DNA of 64,000 nt from Streptococcus constellatus subsp. constellatus (GCF_023167545.1 NZ_AP014647.1:1178001-1242000), one strand, 5' to 3'; counted from the stretch's first letter, positions 9,004-19,166 are shown. Numbers and translations are program-made. The notes: generated from the sequence alone by a model not told the origin.

Positions 9004-10001
9004 TGTTTGATTCGTCCTGCTCCCACTAAATGCTGTTGCCAGTAGGGGCTTGTTAAGTCGGCATAACCGATTGGGTCGCCTGCATGAAACATACGGTTAT
9101 TGCCAAGGTATATCCCAACATGAGTAATATAAGAGCCAGCGTTATAGGTAGAATGAAAGAAAACCAAATCGCCAGCTTGTGCTTCCGATAGTGGGATATG
9201 CTGGGTCACATCATATTGCTGTTGTGCGGTTCGTGGTAAGTTAATTCCAGCTTTTCCATACGTCCATTGTGTCAGTCCGCTACAATCAAAAGAAGTAGTC
9301 GGGGAAGCTCCACCGTAAACGTATCGCCAGCCCTCATATTTCAGTGCTTCGTCCATGATGGCTTGTACCGTATCATCATCAAACTCTGTTGTGACAAGAT
9401 ACTGCGTTACCAGTTGCACATAAAACATATTGCCATAGTTGTATCGCCAGCCCCCATTGATAGGTATGGCTATGGGATTGGGGTAAGACACTTTTTCGCC
9501 ACCTGAATACTCTTTTGAGAAACTTTGAGCCAGTTCAAAGGTATATTTATTTCCACGATTAGCCACATACCCTAAGAAACCACCACCATAATTGTAGGAC
9601 TGGATAACCGATTCTAAATCTACACTGAGCCTTTCGCTACTGGCTAATAATTCACTGAAATACTTCACACCTTGCTTAATGGATTCTTCTGTACTCAATG
9701 AATTAGGTGGAAGACCGAGGGATTCCGAGGACTGCATAACATCTTCCGCAGTACCGCCCGATTCCACCTGTATAATCGCAAGAAGTATGTTGACATATTC
9801 TTCAACGCCATATTCTTTGGCATATTTTTCTACCATAGGCTTATGAGCCAGCACTTCTGCGGAAACATTCACACCTCCATAATGAATATTGGAAATTCCG
9901 CTGTCCTGTTCATCTGAAAATAAAATGGCAACAAACAGAAGCAGTGAGAAGACCATCAAGAATAATCCAGAACCACCAATCACTAAAGTTTTCAACTTCA
10001 T
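9000..10001 (-). CDS. orf14: Tn916 Orf14, bifunctional cell-wall hydrolase
   Basis: A 333-residue TcpG-type hydrolase that opens peptidoglycan for the mating apparatus. After an N-terminal membrane anchor or signal (residues about 5-28) comes a lysozyme-like domain (about 50-185; catalytic Glu likely in IQVESGGTAEDVMQ). An NlpC/P60 endopeptidase domain follows (about 205-333), with Cys in SFDCSGLTQW and His in THVGIYLGNNRMFHAG. It overlaps orf13 and orf15 by 4 bp, showing tight operon coupling. Confidence 0.95.
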   Translation of the reverse strand: MKLKTLVIGGSGLFLMVFSLLLFVAILFSDEQDSGISNIHYGGVNVSAEVLAHKPMVEKYAKEYGVEEYVNILLAIIQVESGGTAEDVMQSSESLGLPPNSLSTEESIKQGVKYFSELLASSERLSVDLESVIQSYNYGGGFLGYVANRGNKYTFELAQSFSKEYSGGEKVSYPNPIAIPINGGWRYNYGNMFYVQLVTQYLVTTEFDDDTVQAIMDEALKYEGWRYVYGGASPTTSFDCSGLTQWTYGKAGINLPRTAQQQYDVTQHIPLSEAQAGDLVFFHSTYNAGSYITHVGIYLGNNRMFHAGDPIGYADLTSPYWQQHLVGAGRIKQ

Positions 10002-12175
10002 GGTTTCTTACCGACTTTCTTAATGGTGGCGGTTTTGATTGGTGGTCTACTTCTTGTATTTTGTAGTGGTACTCTTTGAACAGTAGACGGACGTTCTTTT
10101 GTGATTGGACGTTGTGAAGTTCTATCTGCTGTAGTGGTTGAAGTTGCTGGCTTTTGAACGGTTTTTTCTTGAACGGTATTGCCTTGGCGTTCCACTTTTG
10201 GACTTGAAAAATCGGACTTAACTGCTGGACGCTCTTGTTTGGCTTGTTGAGATTCCTTATATGAAGTCTGAATATTAGACTGTTTTGAGGTCTGTTCATC
10301 ATGATATTGTTCTTGTCTTGTAGTCGGTCTTTCATGAACAGAAGAAGCAGGCTGTTTTTTCTGTTTGACCTGTTCCATTTCAGAGCGACGCTTCGCAATG
10401 GTTTTTCGCCTTTGTTCCTGCTGTTCCTTGCGTCCACTGGCTCTGTCCGCTTTGGTTTGAGAAATACTACTGGTTAAATCACGGACATTCTCTTTTACTT
10501 TGGATTTTCCTTGATATACTGCATATCTTGCATTGGTCGGCAAATCTTTAACCTGTTCTTTCAAACCACTAGCAGTGTCTACCATTCTGTCTTTGGTATC
10601 AGCTACTGTACCGATGGTTTGACCGATACGTTTTCCAAGTGTTGATTTTTCCTTTCCGTCTGGTCGGGAGTGATCTGCTTGTGTCCTTGCAGAACTCCCC
10701 GAACCCGACTGTCCTTTTTTACCTGTAACAATGGCAGACCCAGCCCCTAGAGTAGTCATGGAACGTCCAAGTTTCCGCTGTAGACGGTGCATGTGAGCGT
10801 GCATAAGCATACGAGGTTTTCTCATCACACGACTTCCCACACTTTGAGAATCGTTACTCTGTAGAGAAAACATACTCATTAAATCGCCCAGCTTGAAGTA
10901 GATTCCTGCAAAGGTCACAATCTGTAGAAAAGCAATCAAAAAGAACGGATAACCAGCCGATAAGGTATAGAGCATGGTTGAAATACTAAATGCTGTCGTA
11001 ATAATCAATGTGATTCCAGCTCGTGTCAAAATGGTATTAAAGAGCTTTGTTATGGCTCGTTTTGACATACCATCAAATGATGGAATCATGCTTAAAATAA
11101 AGCTCACAGGCAGAAACATAGCATAGATGATAAAAAGTACCTGCGAGAAAATCATGATTCCTGTTAATAGGAATACAAATATGGAAATCCCAATATTGAA
11201 GACAAATAGGAAGAAGACTGTACCTAAACGGTTAATGGTCTTTGTAATGGTTAGATTGGTATTGCTTCTGTCTTCAATTTCTTCCGCAACAATTTTTTCT
11301 CTATCTTCGCCATTGTTGGAATCTGGGCTGGTGGAGAGCAGGCTTTCCACACGGTCAATACCGATACTTTCAATGTCTGAACTGTTGTATTGAAGCAGTA
11401 GCCACGGTTGCTGAACCTGTATGGAAAACAGGCTATCTCTGATTAAGTCCACGCTGTCCTTGCCTTGACTATCGGAATGGGGCATGACAATCTTCGTGCC
11501 AAGTGATAAACTGGCATTACTGATGTCTGATGAAAAGTCATTGATTTTTTTAATGTAGTCGGGAGCGTAGGCAATAAAGGAAGCCGATAGGATAAACACC
11601 AGCACAAAATTCATAATGGCATGAATTGCCTTTGTGGTTTCTCTCTTTATCAGTCCCGTATAGGCAACATAAACCCCAAGAACCAAAATCAAGAGTAAGA
11701 GGAATCCAACATAGAAACCCTCTGTTGAAAATCCGTTTGCACTCACACCAGCTAAGGTCTGCATATTCTTACCAATGGAATCTGCTGTAGCGGAAATGAA
11801 GTCTAAGGAATAGGCTTCCTGTACTAAGTAACCTGTCGCATTGGAAACATACAAACTGATTGTCCAAATAAAATTGGTAATGGCATATAGTCCATACATG
11901 ACCTGTTTTCCAATCCCGTCCGACCAGTTCCACGGAAGCCAGCCCCAGCTATTATCCACATAAAAATCCAGTTGATAGTTTTCAAGTGGGTATCGGCTGT
12001 ATTCATTTGCCACATTGACCGTATCATCTACCAAGCCCGCAGCTTGAACCACCGTTCCCAGCATGGCTAAAAGAAAAATGGCAATCACAAGTGTGAAAGC
12101 CACTGTCATTGCCACTTTACCTAGACGTTTCAGCGTCCAGTTTGATTTTATTCTGTTTACTATTGATGGTTTCAC
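9998..12175 (-). CDS. orf15: Tn916 Orf15, polytopic VirB6/TcpH-like channel protein
   Basis: 725 residues. The N-terminal two thirds has a signal-like first helix and several transmembrane segments (around residues 20-45, 155-180, 190-210 and a cluster at 320-440), as in the VirB6/TcpH subunit of Gram-positive conjugation channels. The last 230 residues are cytoplasmic, very basic and low-complexity (Lys/Gln/Arg/Ser/Thr). It lies 2 bp after orf16, the ATPase that drives the same channel. Confidence 0.93.
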   Translation of the reverse strand: MKPSIVNRIKSNWTLKRLGKVAMTVAFTLVIAIFLLAMLGTVVQAAGLVDDTVNVANEYSRYPLENYQLDFYVDNSWGWLPWNWSDGIGKQVMYGLYAITNFIWTISLYVSNATGYLVQEAYSLDFISATADSIGKNMQTLAGVSANGFSTEGFYVGFLLLLILVLGVYVAYTGLIKRETTKAIHAIMNFVLVFILSASFIAYAPDYIKKINDFSSDISNASLSLGTKIVMPHSDSQGKDSVDLIRDSLFSIQVQQPWLLLQYNSSDIESIGIDRVESLLSTSPDSNNGEDREKIVAEEIEDRSNTNLTITKTINRLGTVFFLFVFNIGISIFVFLLTGIMIFSQVLFIIYAMFLPVSFILSMIPSFDGMSKRAITKLFNTILTRAGITLIITTAFSISTMLYTLSAGYPFFLIAFLQIVTFAGIYFKLGDLMSMFSLQSNDSQSVGSRVMRKPRMLMHAHMHRLQRKLGRSMTTLGAGSAIVTGKKGQSGSGSSARTQADHSRPDGKEKSTLGKRIGQTIGTVADTKDRMVDTASGLKEQVKDLPTNARYAVYQGKSKVKENVRDLTSSISQTKADRASGRKEQQEQRRKTIAKRRSEMEQVKQKKQPASSVHERPTTRQEQYHDEQTSKQSNIQTSYKESQQAKQERPAVKSDFSSPKVERQGNTVQEKTVQKPATSTTTADRTSQRPITKERPSTVQRVPLQNTRSRPPIKTATIKKVGKKP

Positions 12176-12177
12176 AT

Positions 12178-14625
12178 TTACACCTCTTTTCGCACAGGTG
12201 GTCTGGTATCAAAGGCATGGAGCAGTTCTTCAAATACAGGGTGGAACTGTATCACACCGACACGACCATATAAATCACTGATAAGGCATTGCCCGTTTTC
12301 CAAATCACGCAATCGCTTCTGATTGTTTTCGTCCTCTGGGTCTACACCAAAAAAGGCTAAGGTCTTTTTAATCTCGTTAAGGTCAGTGGAACGAAATGCA
12401 AATTTTAAGCCGAGGTTATTTTTCAGTTTTTCATCTAAGAGGTCGTCTGTATTTTGGGTCACGAAATATACCCCAGCGTTCATAGCACGACCAGCCCGAA
12501 CCAGCTTCATAGATAGTGTTTTTCCTTGTGCTACCTGTAAAAAGCTCCATGCTTCGTCTAAATCTACAATCTTGAAAATGCTTCGGTCTGTATGGATAAA
12601 GTCTAAAGCAAAGGTACTAATGACAATCAGCATAGCAACGGATAAAAGCTCCATAGTGGTATATTCCTCAAAGGAAGTTTCCTTGTCGGGAAGTACCAAG
12701 TCCGCAACCTGTATAATGTTCAGTTGTTTTTCTAAGCTGATAGACTGCTCCACATAACCATTACTGAATAATAAATGTGCAAAGTCATAGTCTGTAAAAC
12801 TTTCGATATGGTCGGCTATACTGGTACTTAGTGGCGTATTCTCAACCCGTAATTCCTCAATCACTTTCATCAACCCTCGTACTTCACTATTGGTTACTGC
12901 ACGAATGGCTTTTCTAAGGATTGGGAAGCGTTCCCCATCACGAGAGGAAATCCCCGTAAGGAATGTCAGAATATCAATAGCCAGTGATTCAGAATCTTTG
13001 GGATTTTTCATAATCACATAAGGGTCAAGTAAGCCTTTGTTTTTCTCATCAGAAGTCAGAGTGACGATATTGATTTCATGGGAAATCTCTGGCAAGGTTT
13101 CTTTCCATCTGCCACGTTCTGCTTTTGGGTCTACAATCACTGCTTGTGCCCCATAAAGCACCGCATAATAGACGATAAGGTTATTCGCAAAGGATTTACC
13201 ACCACCCAGCGAACCAACAAAAGCCGACGCTAACGCATTGGTTACTGAACCCTTAACCCCTTGACTGGCAAGAGCAGGTTTCAGATAGACATTGCGTCCA
13301 GTATCTAAGCTGTAGCCAACATAAATCCCCTCATTTTCCCCCAGCATTTGAGTAGCACCAAAACCTAAACCAGCGAGGAAATCAGAGGTCACGTATTGAA
13401 TATAATCATTCATATAACGCTTGCTGGCAGGTAAAAATTCTTCATGTAAGCCGAGCATATCCCCAAATGGTCGTACCAGTTTTACGCTTAAATCGTCATA
13501 AAAATCTTTCACTTCATTACAACGACGTTTGAGTTCGTCAAGATCATTTGCTGATACCCTTACCACATAAGACAGCTTGTACATAGATTCCTTGCTTTGG
13601 TCTAAATTGGTTTCCAGCTCATTCACACTTTCCAGAGCTTCCGCCACATTGGAGCTGGTTTCATTATCACTTTGCCAAGCGTGGTTATCCAAGTCTTTCA
13701 GTTCTTTCTTTTTATTGCGGACAGTAGATAGGGCTTTACGATTCGCTACAATTTCCACATTCATTGACGTATCAATCGGGAATGTAAATTGCTGTTGCTG
13801 GTAGTAGAAGATTTCAGAGGACGGGAAGTCCAGTTCTCCGACAATGCTGTTAATGGTAAAGTAAGCTACATAGACGGTTTCATCTTCCTGCTGGATTTTC
13901 AAATATCGCTGTTTTTCTTCCACCAAACAGCGAGTAGGCTTAATCAAGTCATAGTATTTAATCAGCGTTTCATTATCCAGCTTTTTCTTTGATAGATGGT
14001 ACTCATACTCTTCATAGGCAGTGCCTGTCTGTCCGTAAAGGTGTTCAATCAGATAGCCGAAGTCGTCCTTATCTAACCTGCGGATTTTGAAACGACGAGA
14101 GATTTTATTTTCTAAGAGCTTTTCCATCTTCTGAAAACGCAGGATTTCATCATTACTCATACTAACAAAATCGCCCATCAGCTTATGGTTCACATCATAG
14201 ACAAAATCAGACAAAGCATTTTTTGCTTCAACGGTAAGACTTTTCATAGAAAACTCCTGATCGTTGAGAAGCAACTTAAAGCCGATAAAGAAACGGTAGT
14301 TCACTTGATTTTCGCCAATCATGGATATTAAAGCGTCTGTCTGTTGGTCGATTTTGTCATAGGCAACCGCTTTGAGCTTGCCAGTGACTTCATTTTTGGA
14401 ACGCTCTTGTGCAGAACGTATGCTGGATTCTGTACTGATTTGTAAAGCATGAATTTTGCCATCACGATTTTGTGCGATAAGCTGTCTGAAAGAATCATGC
14501 ACTTGTATTTTCTGTTCTGGACTTAGAAATGAGTAATTGTAAGGAACAAGCTCATAGTAAGCATAACATTCCCCGTCTTTATTCCAGACGAGATTGTTTT
14601 CAATGTATTTAATTGGATATGCCAT
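12178..14625 (-). CDS. orf16: Tn916 Orf16, VirB4-like conjugation ATPase
   Basis: An 815-residue VirB4/TcpF-family ATPase. Walker A is GSLGGGKSFANN, and Walker B is IVDLDEAWSFL followed by VTQNTDDLL. The N-terminal 400 residues are the VirB4 assembly domain. The ATG was chosen because AGGAG lies before it and 815 is the Tn916 Orf16 length; an upstream frame extension of 17 codons lacks a ribosome site. It overlaps the end of orf17 by 17 bp. It energises assembly or transport in the Tn916 secretion channel. Confidence 0.95.
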   Translation of the reverse strand: MAYPIKYIENNLVWNKDGECYAYYELVPYNYSFLSPEQKIQVHDSFRQLIAQNRDGKIHALQISTESSIRSAQERSKNEVTGKLKAVAYDKIDQQTDALISMIGENQVNYRFFIGFKLLLNDQEFSMKSLTVEAKNALSDFVYDVNHKLMGDFVSMSNDEILRFQKMEKLLENKISRRFKIRRLDKDDFGYLIEHLYGQTGTAYEEYEYHLSKKKLDNETLIKYYDLIKPTRCLVEEKQRYLKIQQEDETVYVAYFTINSIVGELDFPSSEIFYYQQQQFTFPIDTSMNVEIVANRKALSTVRNKKKELKDLDNHAWQSDNETSSNVAEALESVNELETNLDQSKESMYKLSYVVRVSANDLDELKRRCNEVKDFYDDLSVKLVRPFGDMLGLHEEFLPASKRYMNDYIQYVTSDFLAGLGFGATQMLGENEGIYVGYSLDTGRNVYLKPALASQGVKGSVTNALASAFVGSLGGGKSFANNLIVYYAVLYGAQAVIVDPKAERGRWKETLPEISHEINIVTLTSDEKNKGLLDPYVIMKNPKDSESLAIDILTFLTGISSRDGERFPILRKAIRAVTNSEVRGLMKVIEELRVENTPLSTSIADHIESFTDYDFAHLLFSNGYVEQSISLEKQLNIIQVADLVLPDKETSFEEYTTMELLSVAMLIVISTFALDFIHTDRSIFKIVDLDEAWSFLQVAQGKTLSMKLVRAGRAMNAGVYFVTQNTDDLLDEKLKNNLGLKFAFRSTDLNEIKKTLAFFGVDPEDENNQKRLRDLENGQCLISDLYGRVGVIQFHPVFEELLHAFDTRPPVRKEV

Positions 14626-15001
14626 AAAATTCACTCCTAACTGCTGTAATGGCTTCTTGTGGCTGGTTTCTGCCAAGCGTTACTTTTTTTCCTGCATAGG
14701 TCAGCTTTGGTCGCAGTGCATAAGCAATGACAGACTTCAAAAATCCATAAGGCTTTTTACCATCAAAAGTTTTTGTAGACATAAACCATGTGAAAGCCAC
14801 AGGAATCCCAAAGTATTTGAGAAATGCTCCCTCTATCATGGAAAGAGGGGGCAAGTTGCCAAGTATCATCACTGCAAAGAGTGACACGACAAACCATGTC
14901 ATTTGCGTAAAGGTTATGGGAAACGGAAGTCTAAAATCATTGATAGAATACAGTACCTTTTCCACAGACCAGATACTGGTATAGCTTCGTATTTTCTTCA
15001 T
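14609..15001 (-). CDS. orf17: Tn916 Orf17, TcpE-like membrane protein
   Basis: A 130-residue TcpE-family protein with two adjacent transmembrane helices around residues 35-75 (TQMTWFVVSLFAVMILGNLPPL and the following segment). The ATG chosen follows AAAGGA at 8-nt spacing. A longer 168-codon frame starting at 15115 would overlap ardA and lacks a ribosome site, though it appears in some Tn916 annotations. It is part of the mating channel next to the VirB4-like ATPase. Confidence 0.88.
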   Translation of the reverse strand: MKKIRSYTSIWSVEKVLYSINDFRLPFPITFTQMTWFVVSLFAVMILGNLPPLSMIEGAFLKYFGIPVAFTWFMSTKTFDGKKPYGFLKSVIAYALRPKLTYAGKKVTLGRNQPQEAITAVRSEFYGISN

Positions 15002-15089
15002 GTAATCAATCCTTTCATAAAAAATAGGGGTAGCTGATTGAGCCACCCCGTAAAATAGAAAATCTGCCAGTAGTAATGTACCGACAGAT

Positions 15090-15587
15090 TTAATAGACGA
15101 TTTCAAAAATCCCATGATTGGTTGAGATAAACGTTCCTGAAAGGTCTAAATCCCGACCATAGGCTTGATAATCAATATAGTTTTGAAGACTAGCTGGTAC
15201 TTCGCCTAAAGCACCCGTTTCTTCAATGTAGTAGCGTGCCACGTCATACATATCATCACAATCGGAATGAATGATAATATCCTCTTGATGTTCGCTTAGT
15301 TCTTCAATGCTTGAAAAATGAGTGAGCAGAGCAGATAGCTCCGATTGTAATTCTTCGGGTAATTCCGATACCATTTCCCATAGTCGATTGAGTTCGCCAA
15401 TGGAAGTGTATTCGTCAACCGTAAAGGGTAACTCGTAGTCATGAATGGCGTATTCCTCATATTCATCATTCAAGCCGATTTTCTCTTTGACTTCCTCAAA
15501 GTCAATGGGAAAGGTAAACCACGCACCGACCAATTCGCCCTCATTGTATTTGCCTAAATTCGCAATATAGACTTGCATATCGTCCAT
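15090..15587 (-). CDS. ardA: ArdA antirestriction protein (Tn916 Orf18)
   Basis: A 165-residue, very acidic protein of the ArdA family, a DNA mimic that blocks type I restriction enzymes when the element enters a new host. The N-terminal MQVYIANLGKYNEGELVGAWF and the many Asp/Glu residues are characteristic. It lies between orf19 and orf17, early in the transfer operon, which suits early expression in a recipient. Confidence 0.96.
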   Translation of the reverse strand: MDDMQVYIANLGKYNEGELVGAWFTFPIDFEEVKEKIGLNDEYEEYAIHDYELPFTVDEYTSIGELNRLWEMVSELPEELQSELSALLTHFSSIEELSEHQEDIIIHSDCDDMYDVARYYIEETGALGEVPASLQNYIDYQAYGRDLDLSGTFISTNHGIFEIVY

Positions 15588-15703
15588 ATATTCACGTCCT
15601 TTCTTTGTAGAGATTCAAAAATCCCTACCGCACTTCGTTTGGTGTACCATTCCTTTGCGGAACATAAGAAAACCACTTATATTCCACAAAAGAACGGTTT
15701 TAT

Positions 15704-15925
15704 TTAAGCACCAATAATGCGATTGAATAGCTCTAGTAAAATGTCTTTTACTCCAGCAGCGTTGAAGACTAAGCCAACCGCAATAATCGCAATAATTAAA
15801 AAGCCAATCAGTTTGCTAAACTCACGCTTGAAGCCAAGATACAAGCCAATCACAACGATTGCTAAAAGCACCAGTGATTGAGCGTTTGATAGAAACCAGT
15901 TATAAAGGTTTTGTCCAAAATTCAT
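15704..15925 (-). CDS. orf19: Tn916 Orf19, small membrane protein (TcpD-like)
   Basis: 73 residues with two hydrophobic segments (about 14-31 and 37-57: ALIGFLIIAIIAVGLVF-like), the hallmark of the small TcpD/Orf19 channel component. A GGAG ribosome site precedes the ATG. It stands between the relaxase gene orf20 and ardA. Confidence 0.88.
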   Translation of the reverse strand: MNFGQNLYNWFLSNAQSLVLLAIVVIGLYLGFKREFSKLIGFLIIAIIAVGLVFNAAGVKDILLELFNRIIGA

Positions 15926-15967
15926 AAAAATGTTCTCCTCTCTATATTCAATGAATTTGTATTTGAG

Positions 15968-17173
15968 TTATTTTTTTGTTGTTATCACGTCCTGTTCTTT
16001 TACTGACTGTTGCTTCAAAATCTGCTTGTGTCGGTCTGTCAGTTTCGCATGGTCGAGAATGTCTTTTACAACCTGCGTCTGGTTGATTTCATCAAGTTTA
16101 ATCGCAACCTTTAAGGTCGGGGCAACTTGATGAGATAGCCAGTTCAGCGTCCTTTGGAAGGAGTAAGGCTCTGGTTTTGTGGTTAGTTTTAATCGTTCAC
16201 GATTGTTCCCAATAAACCAAGCCCATTCTTCATTCAGTTTCCAATCAGAACGAGGTTTGGAATCGTCTTTATCTACAAAACGGATATACCGATTGATAAT
16301 TTTAAAGGCGGTATGCTCTGGATTGTCATAGACGAGTAAATCACGGACTGCATAATAGGCACGCTCATTTTTCAATCGAATCTCAAAACGGTTTTTTACT
16401 TCTGCGTCTTCAATGGGAATATCATTTTTCTTGTACTGCTCGTAGTCCTTTTCATAGATACAGAAATAAACTTCACTTTGTAATGAACCGATATAGAGGG
16501 TGTTTCCCATACATTCCTTTTCCTCTTTGCGTACCAGTTCGCCACTGCGATAGCTTTTAAAACTGCGGAAGACGGAGATACATTCTTCCTGTTGGCACTT
16601 TTCAGTGAGTACAGGGATATTTAAAATCCCTGTCTTATCGTTAATGGCAAGGTCAAGGCGTTTCATCACACCGCCAGCCACCAAAACGTCCATAAAGAAC
16701 TCATACCAGCTTCTTTGTTGTGCCAGAAGATAGCTTTCAAATTGTCTGCACCCACGACCTTTCAATTCCACCAGAACTCCTTTGTCCAGTTCATGGGAGC
16801 AAAGGACGAATATGTCGCCTAAAGCATAATGCTCTGAATAAGAATAGAAACCATAGTCCTCATGAAGAAAATAGGACAGTTTCAGTTGTAAGATGTTTTC
16901 GACCACCTGCTGTACGTCTGTTGTCGGAAAGCGAATTCTTACATAATCAAACAGCATTTCAAGGGGAGCGTCGGGATTGAAGCGTTCCAGAGCTTCCCAA
17001 AGGGACTGCTGTAAATCCTCTGATGGCTTGACTTTTCCTGTTTCAATATCGCTTAGATACTGCCTTGTAATACCAGTCGCAACAGCTAAACGGTTTTGAG
17101 ATAGTCCATAAGCCAAGCGTTTTTCTTTTAAATGCTGTAACCAAGTTTGTTCATTCAGTAAAAATCCCTCCAA
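15968..17173 (-). CDS. orf20: Tn916 Orf20, MobT-type relaxase
   Basis: A 401-codon frame encoding the MobT/Rep_trans relaxase that nicks oriT. Residues about 15-65 are a Cro/CI-type helix-turn-helix (LAYGLSQNRLAVATGITRQY). The rest is the rolling-circle replication initiator-like domain, with conserved LDLAINDKTGIL and RFEIRLKNERAYYA. The start is uncertain. The frame begins at a TTG lying inside the GGAGGG ribosome site, so translation more likely begins a few codons later (TTA/CTG near 17158), which would be a non-standard start. It sits directly beside oriT. Confidence 0.93.
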   Translation of the reverse strand: MEGFLLNEQTWLQHLKEKRLAYGLSQNRLAVATGITRQYLSDIETGKVKPSEDLQQSLWEALERFNPDAPLEMLFDYVRIRFPTTDVQQVVENILQLKLSYFLHEDYGFYSYSEHYALGDIFVLCSHELDKGVLVELKGRGCRQFESYLLAQQRSWYEFFMDVLVAGGVMKRLDLAINDKTGILNIPVLTEKCQQEECISVFRSFKSYRSGELVRKEEKECMGNTLYIGSLQSEVYFCIYEKDYEQYKKNDIPIEDAEVKNRFEIRLKNERAYYAVRDLLVYDNPEHTAFKIINRYIRFVDKDDSKPRSDWKLNEEWAWFIGNNRERLKLTTKPEPYSFQRTLNWLSHQVAPTLKVAIKLDEINQTQVVKDILDHAKLTDRHKQILKQQSVKEQDVITTKK

Positions 17174-17350
17174 TCAAAAAGGCGTATGTCAACTTTTAAA
17201 GCCCATTTGACATACGCTGAAATTTTGTAAATCCCTTGTAACCAAAGGATTTTCTAATGTTTTTTTGACTGTTTCCTGTCGATTTGTACCCCCCTGTTAG
17301 ATACGGGGGGTTAAGTGCTGGCGTGGCTATTGCCACACCAGCCAGCAAGA
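17174..17350. other. oriT: Tn916 origin of transfer region
   Basis: The intergenic region between orf20 and orf21 is the known position of the Tn916 oriT. Inverted repeats are visible: GCGTATGTCAA...TTGACATACGC (around 17182-17217), CCCCCC...GGGGGG (around 17289-17311), a TGGCGTGGC/GCCACACCAG pair and CCACACCTGCG...CGCCTGCGTGG running into the orf21 end. The exact nick base cannot be read from sequence alone. Confidence 0.8.
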
Positions 17351-18736
17351 TCAGTCCACACCTGCGACTTCCGCTTCGCACGTCGCCTGCGTGGACTGTC
17401 TGCTGTTGGATAACTTTTTAATTTCCTCCAAGAAATCATATCCTTTTGGTACAAGGGGAGTATAAAACTCTGATATGACACTTGTTCCTACATCAACATA
17501 GCCACGACCTTTGATTCGCTTTAAGAAGAAATCCTTTTGTACGTCACTGCCAAACATCATGCCATAGCCCATTTCAGACATACGACCTAAAGCCACTCTG
17601 AAATTAAACTGATCACGGATTCCGTCGCCTAAATATTTTGCGTCTGGACGTTGACAAGCCAGTATTAGAAAGAAGCCAGCTTGACGACCTAACATGACAA
17701 TCTGTTTCAGCTTATTCATAACTGCGGTGTTTTCTTTTGTTCCCAGCATTTCCATGAAAGCGACGTATTCATCAAAGATTAAGAAGTGTGCCGGGAGACC
17801 TAAGTAAGCATAATTTTTGCCAGTCTTATAGTTCTTCATCTGCTTCATTTCCTCACTACGTTTCATCATTTCTTCATAGAATGTTTCAATGCAAGAAAGC
17901 AAGTCTTCTTTTCTATAGTAGACATTTGCCATCACAGAACCTAAGTCCGCAAGATCAGCATTTTTCGGGTCAAGAATATACAGTTTTGAATCTGTATGAA
18001 GCAAGGCTTCAATCAGTGTCAGTATAAAGTAAGTTTTACCGCCACCTGTACCACCAGCAATCAACATATGAGGGAGCTTATCATATTCCCACCATACGTT
18101 TTTCATTAAGCGAAGTTTACCATCTTTAGCTTCTACTTCATCAATAGAAATACGACTGGCTATGGTGTCATAGAGCAAAGTATATTCCACATAGGAATCC
18201 TTTAACTCTTTATCCGTCAGCTCACAGTACAAGCCACTCTCTAATTTCTTTTCCAAGTGTAAGAGTTGGTCTTGATATTTTCCCAGCGTGATTTCCACCC
18301 GTATCTGTATCAAGCCATTTTTAAGTCGATAATACATTTTAGGGAAGTAGGTTATCTTTTCCTTTGTACGACCAGCACTATCTTTAAAGAAACCCTCTGT
18401 TTTGACCTGTTCAGATTCATACCACTTGTTTTCAAGTATCATCTTTGCCAGTTTTTGACGGTGGTAAAGTTGTTTAACCGTATCATAGCGAACCCGTTTG
18501 AATACAAACGCTACCAGCAAGCAGATAAGAATTGCGACACTGAAACTGATAATTAAATAGGGAATGTCAATCTTATCTGCTTGTGATAGGTTAAAATCCT
18601 GCCAGTTGATCTGCTGGATTGTCTTCACATGAAACAGTCCGACAACCAGCAGGAAAACAGGCAGGAGTGACGCTATCGTAAAATGAAAGACTAAATCTTT
18701 ACCAGATGGGCGAATCCTTTTACCACGCTGTTTCAT
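17351..18736 (-). CDS. orf21: Tn916 Orf21, FtsK/TcpA-type coupling protein
   Basis: A 461-residue FtsK/SpoIIIE-family ATPase serving as the DNA-pumping coupling protein. It has two N-terminal transmembrane helices (residues about 20-38 and 60-80), Walker A AGGTGGGKT (227-235) and Walker B HFLIFDEYVAF. A good GAAAGGAG ribosome site precedes the ATG. It hands relaxase-bound strand to the mating channel. It is located just upstream of oriT and orf20. Confidence 0.96.
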   Translation of the reverse strand: MKQRGKRIRPSGKDLVFHFTIASLLPVFLLVVGLFHVKTIQQINWQDFNLSQADKIDIPYLIISFSVAILICLLVAFVFKRVRYDTVKQLYHRQKLAKMILENKWYESEQVKTEGFFKDSAGRTKEKITYFPKMYYRLKNGLIQIRVEITLGKYQDQLLHLEKKLESGLYCELTDKELKDSYVEYTLLYDTIASRISIDEVEAKDGKLRLMKNVWWEYDKLPHMLIAGGTGGGKTYFILTLIEALLHTDSKLYILDPKNADLADLGSVMANVYYRKEDLLSCIETFYEEMMKRSEEMKQMKNYKTGKNYAYLGLPAHFLIFDEYVAFMEMLGTKENTAVMNKLKQIVMLGRQAGFFLILACQRPDAKYLGDGIRDQFNFRVALGRMSEMGYGMMFGSDVQKDFFLKRIKGRGYVDVGTSVISEFYTPLVPKGYDFLEEIKKLSNSRQSTQATCEAEVAGVD

Positions 18737-18764
18737 GCGAAAAAGTCTCCTTTCTACCTAGCGA

Positions 18765-19151
18765 CTATTTGTCTTGTGTCGGTTCTTTCTTTGCTTGTGG
18801 TTGAGCTTTGAATGAACTAGAATCCTTTGTCAGCACAATATCGTCTGCCTTGATATACCAGTCAACATCTGCTCCTTGATAGGTGGCAGTAGCAACGGTG
18901 TCCGCAATGGGATTGATAAGTTCCACCCGTGCGTTATAATCAAACTCTTTCAAAGGCACGCTGGCAGGAATACTTACTTGAATCATGCGTCCTTGTCCTT
19001 TGGATTTTAAGTCATAGGTACGTTCCTTGATTTCATCTGAAACCGACCCGTCTTCATTTTGGATTCTCACTTCACGACGTAGAGCAGAGAATTTCAATTC
19101 TCCAAAAGTCGTGTCTTTATCTAATACAATGCCATTTGCTAATCTCATCAT
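18765..19151 (-). CDS. orf22: Tn916 Orf22, DUF961-type protein
   Basis: A 128-residue soluble protein similar in plan to Orf23, containing the shared pattern 'TFGELKFS...R' and 'RVELINPIADTVATATY'. Both belong to the YdcP/DUF961 family at the start of Tn916 transfer operons. Their function is not firmly known; the ICEBs1 homologues HelP-like proteins help plasmid-like replication. The frame starts ATG-ATG, and either could be used. Confidence 0.9.
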   Translation of the reverse strand: MMRLANGIVLDKDTTFGELKFSALRREVRIQNEDGSVSDEIKERTYDLKSKGQGRMIQVSIPASVPLKEFDYNARVELINPIADTVATATYQGADVDWYIKADDIVLTKDSSSFKAQPQAKKEPTQDK

Positions 19152-19166
19152 TTTTCCTCTCTTTCT

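Noticed and set aside
9910..10437. Minus-strand 175-codon frame overlapping the end of orf15
   Set aside because: It lies in the low-complexity tail of orf15 in another frame, with basic, repetitive composition and no domain.
12323..12757. Long plus-strand frame opposite orf16
   Set aside because: It is antisense to the conserved VirB4 ATPase core and is explained by codon bias of the real gene; the same holds for many frames opposite orf15, the giant helicase and rlmD.
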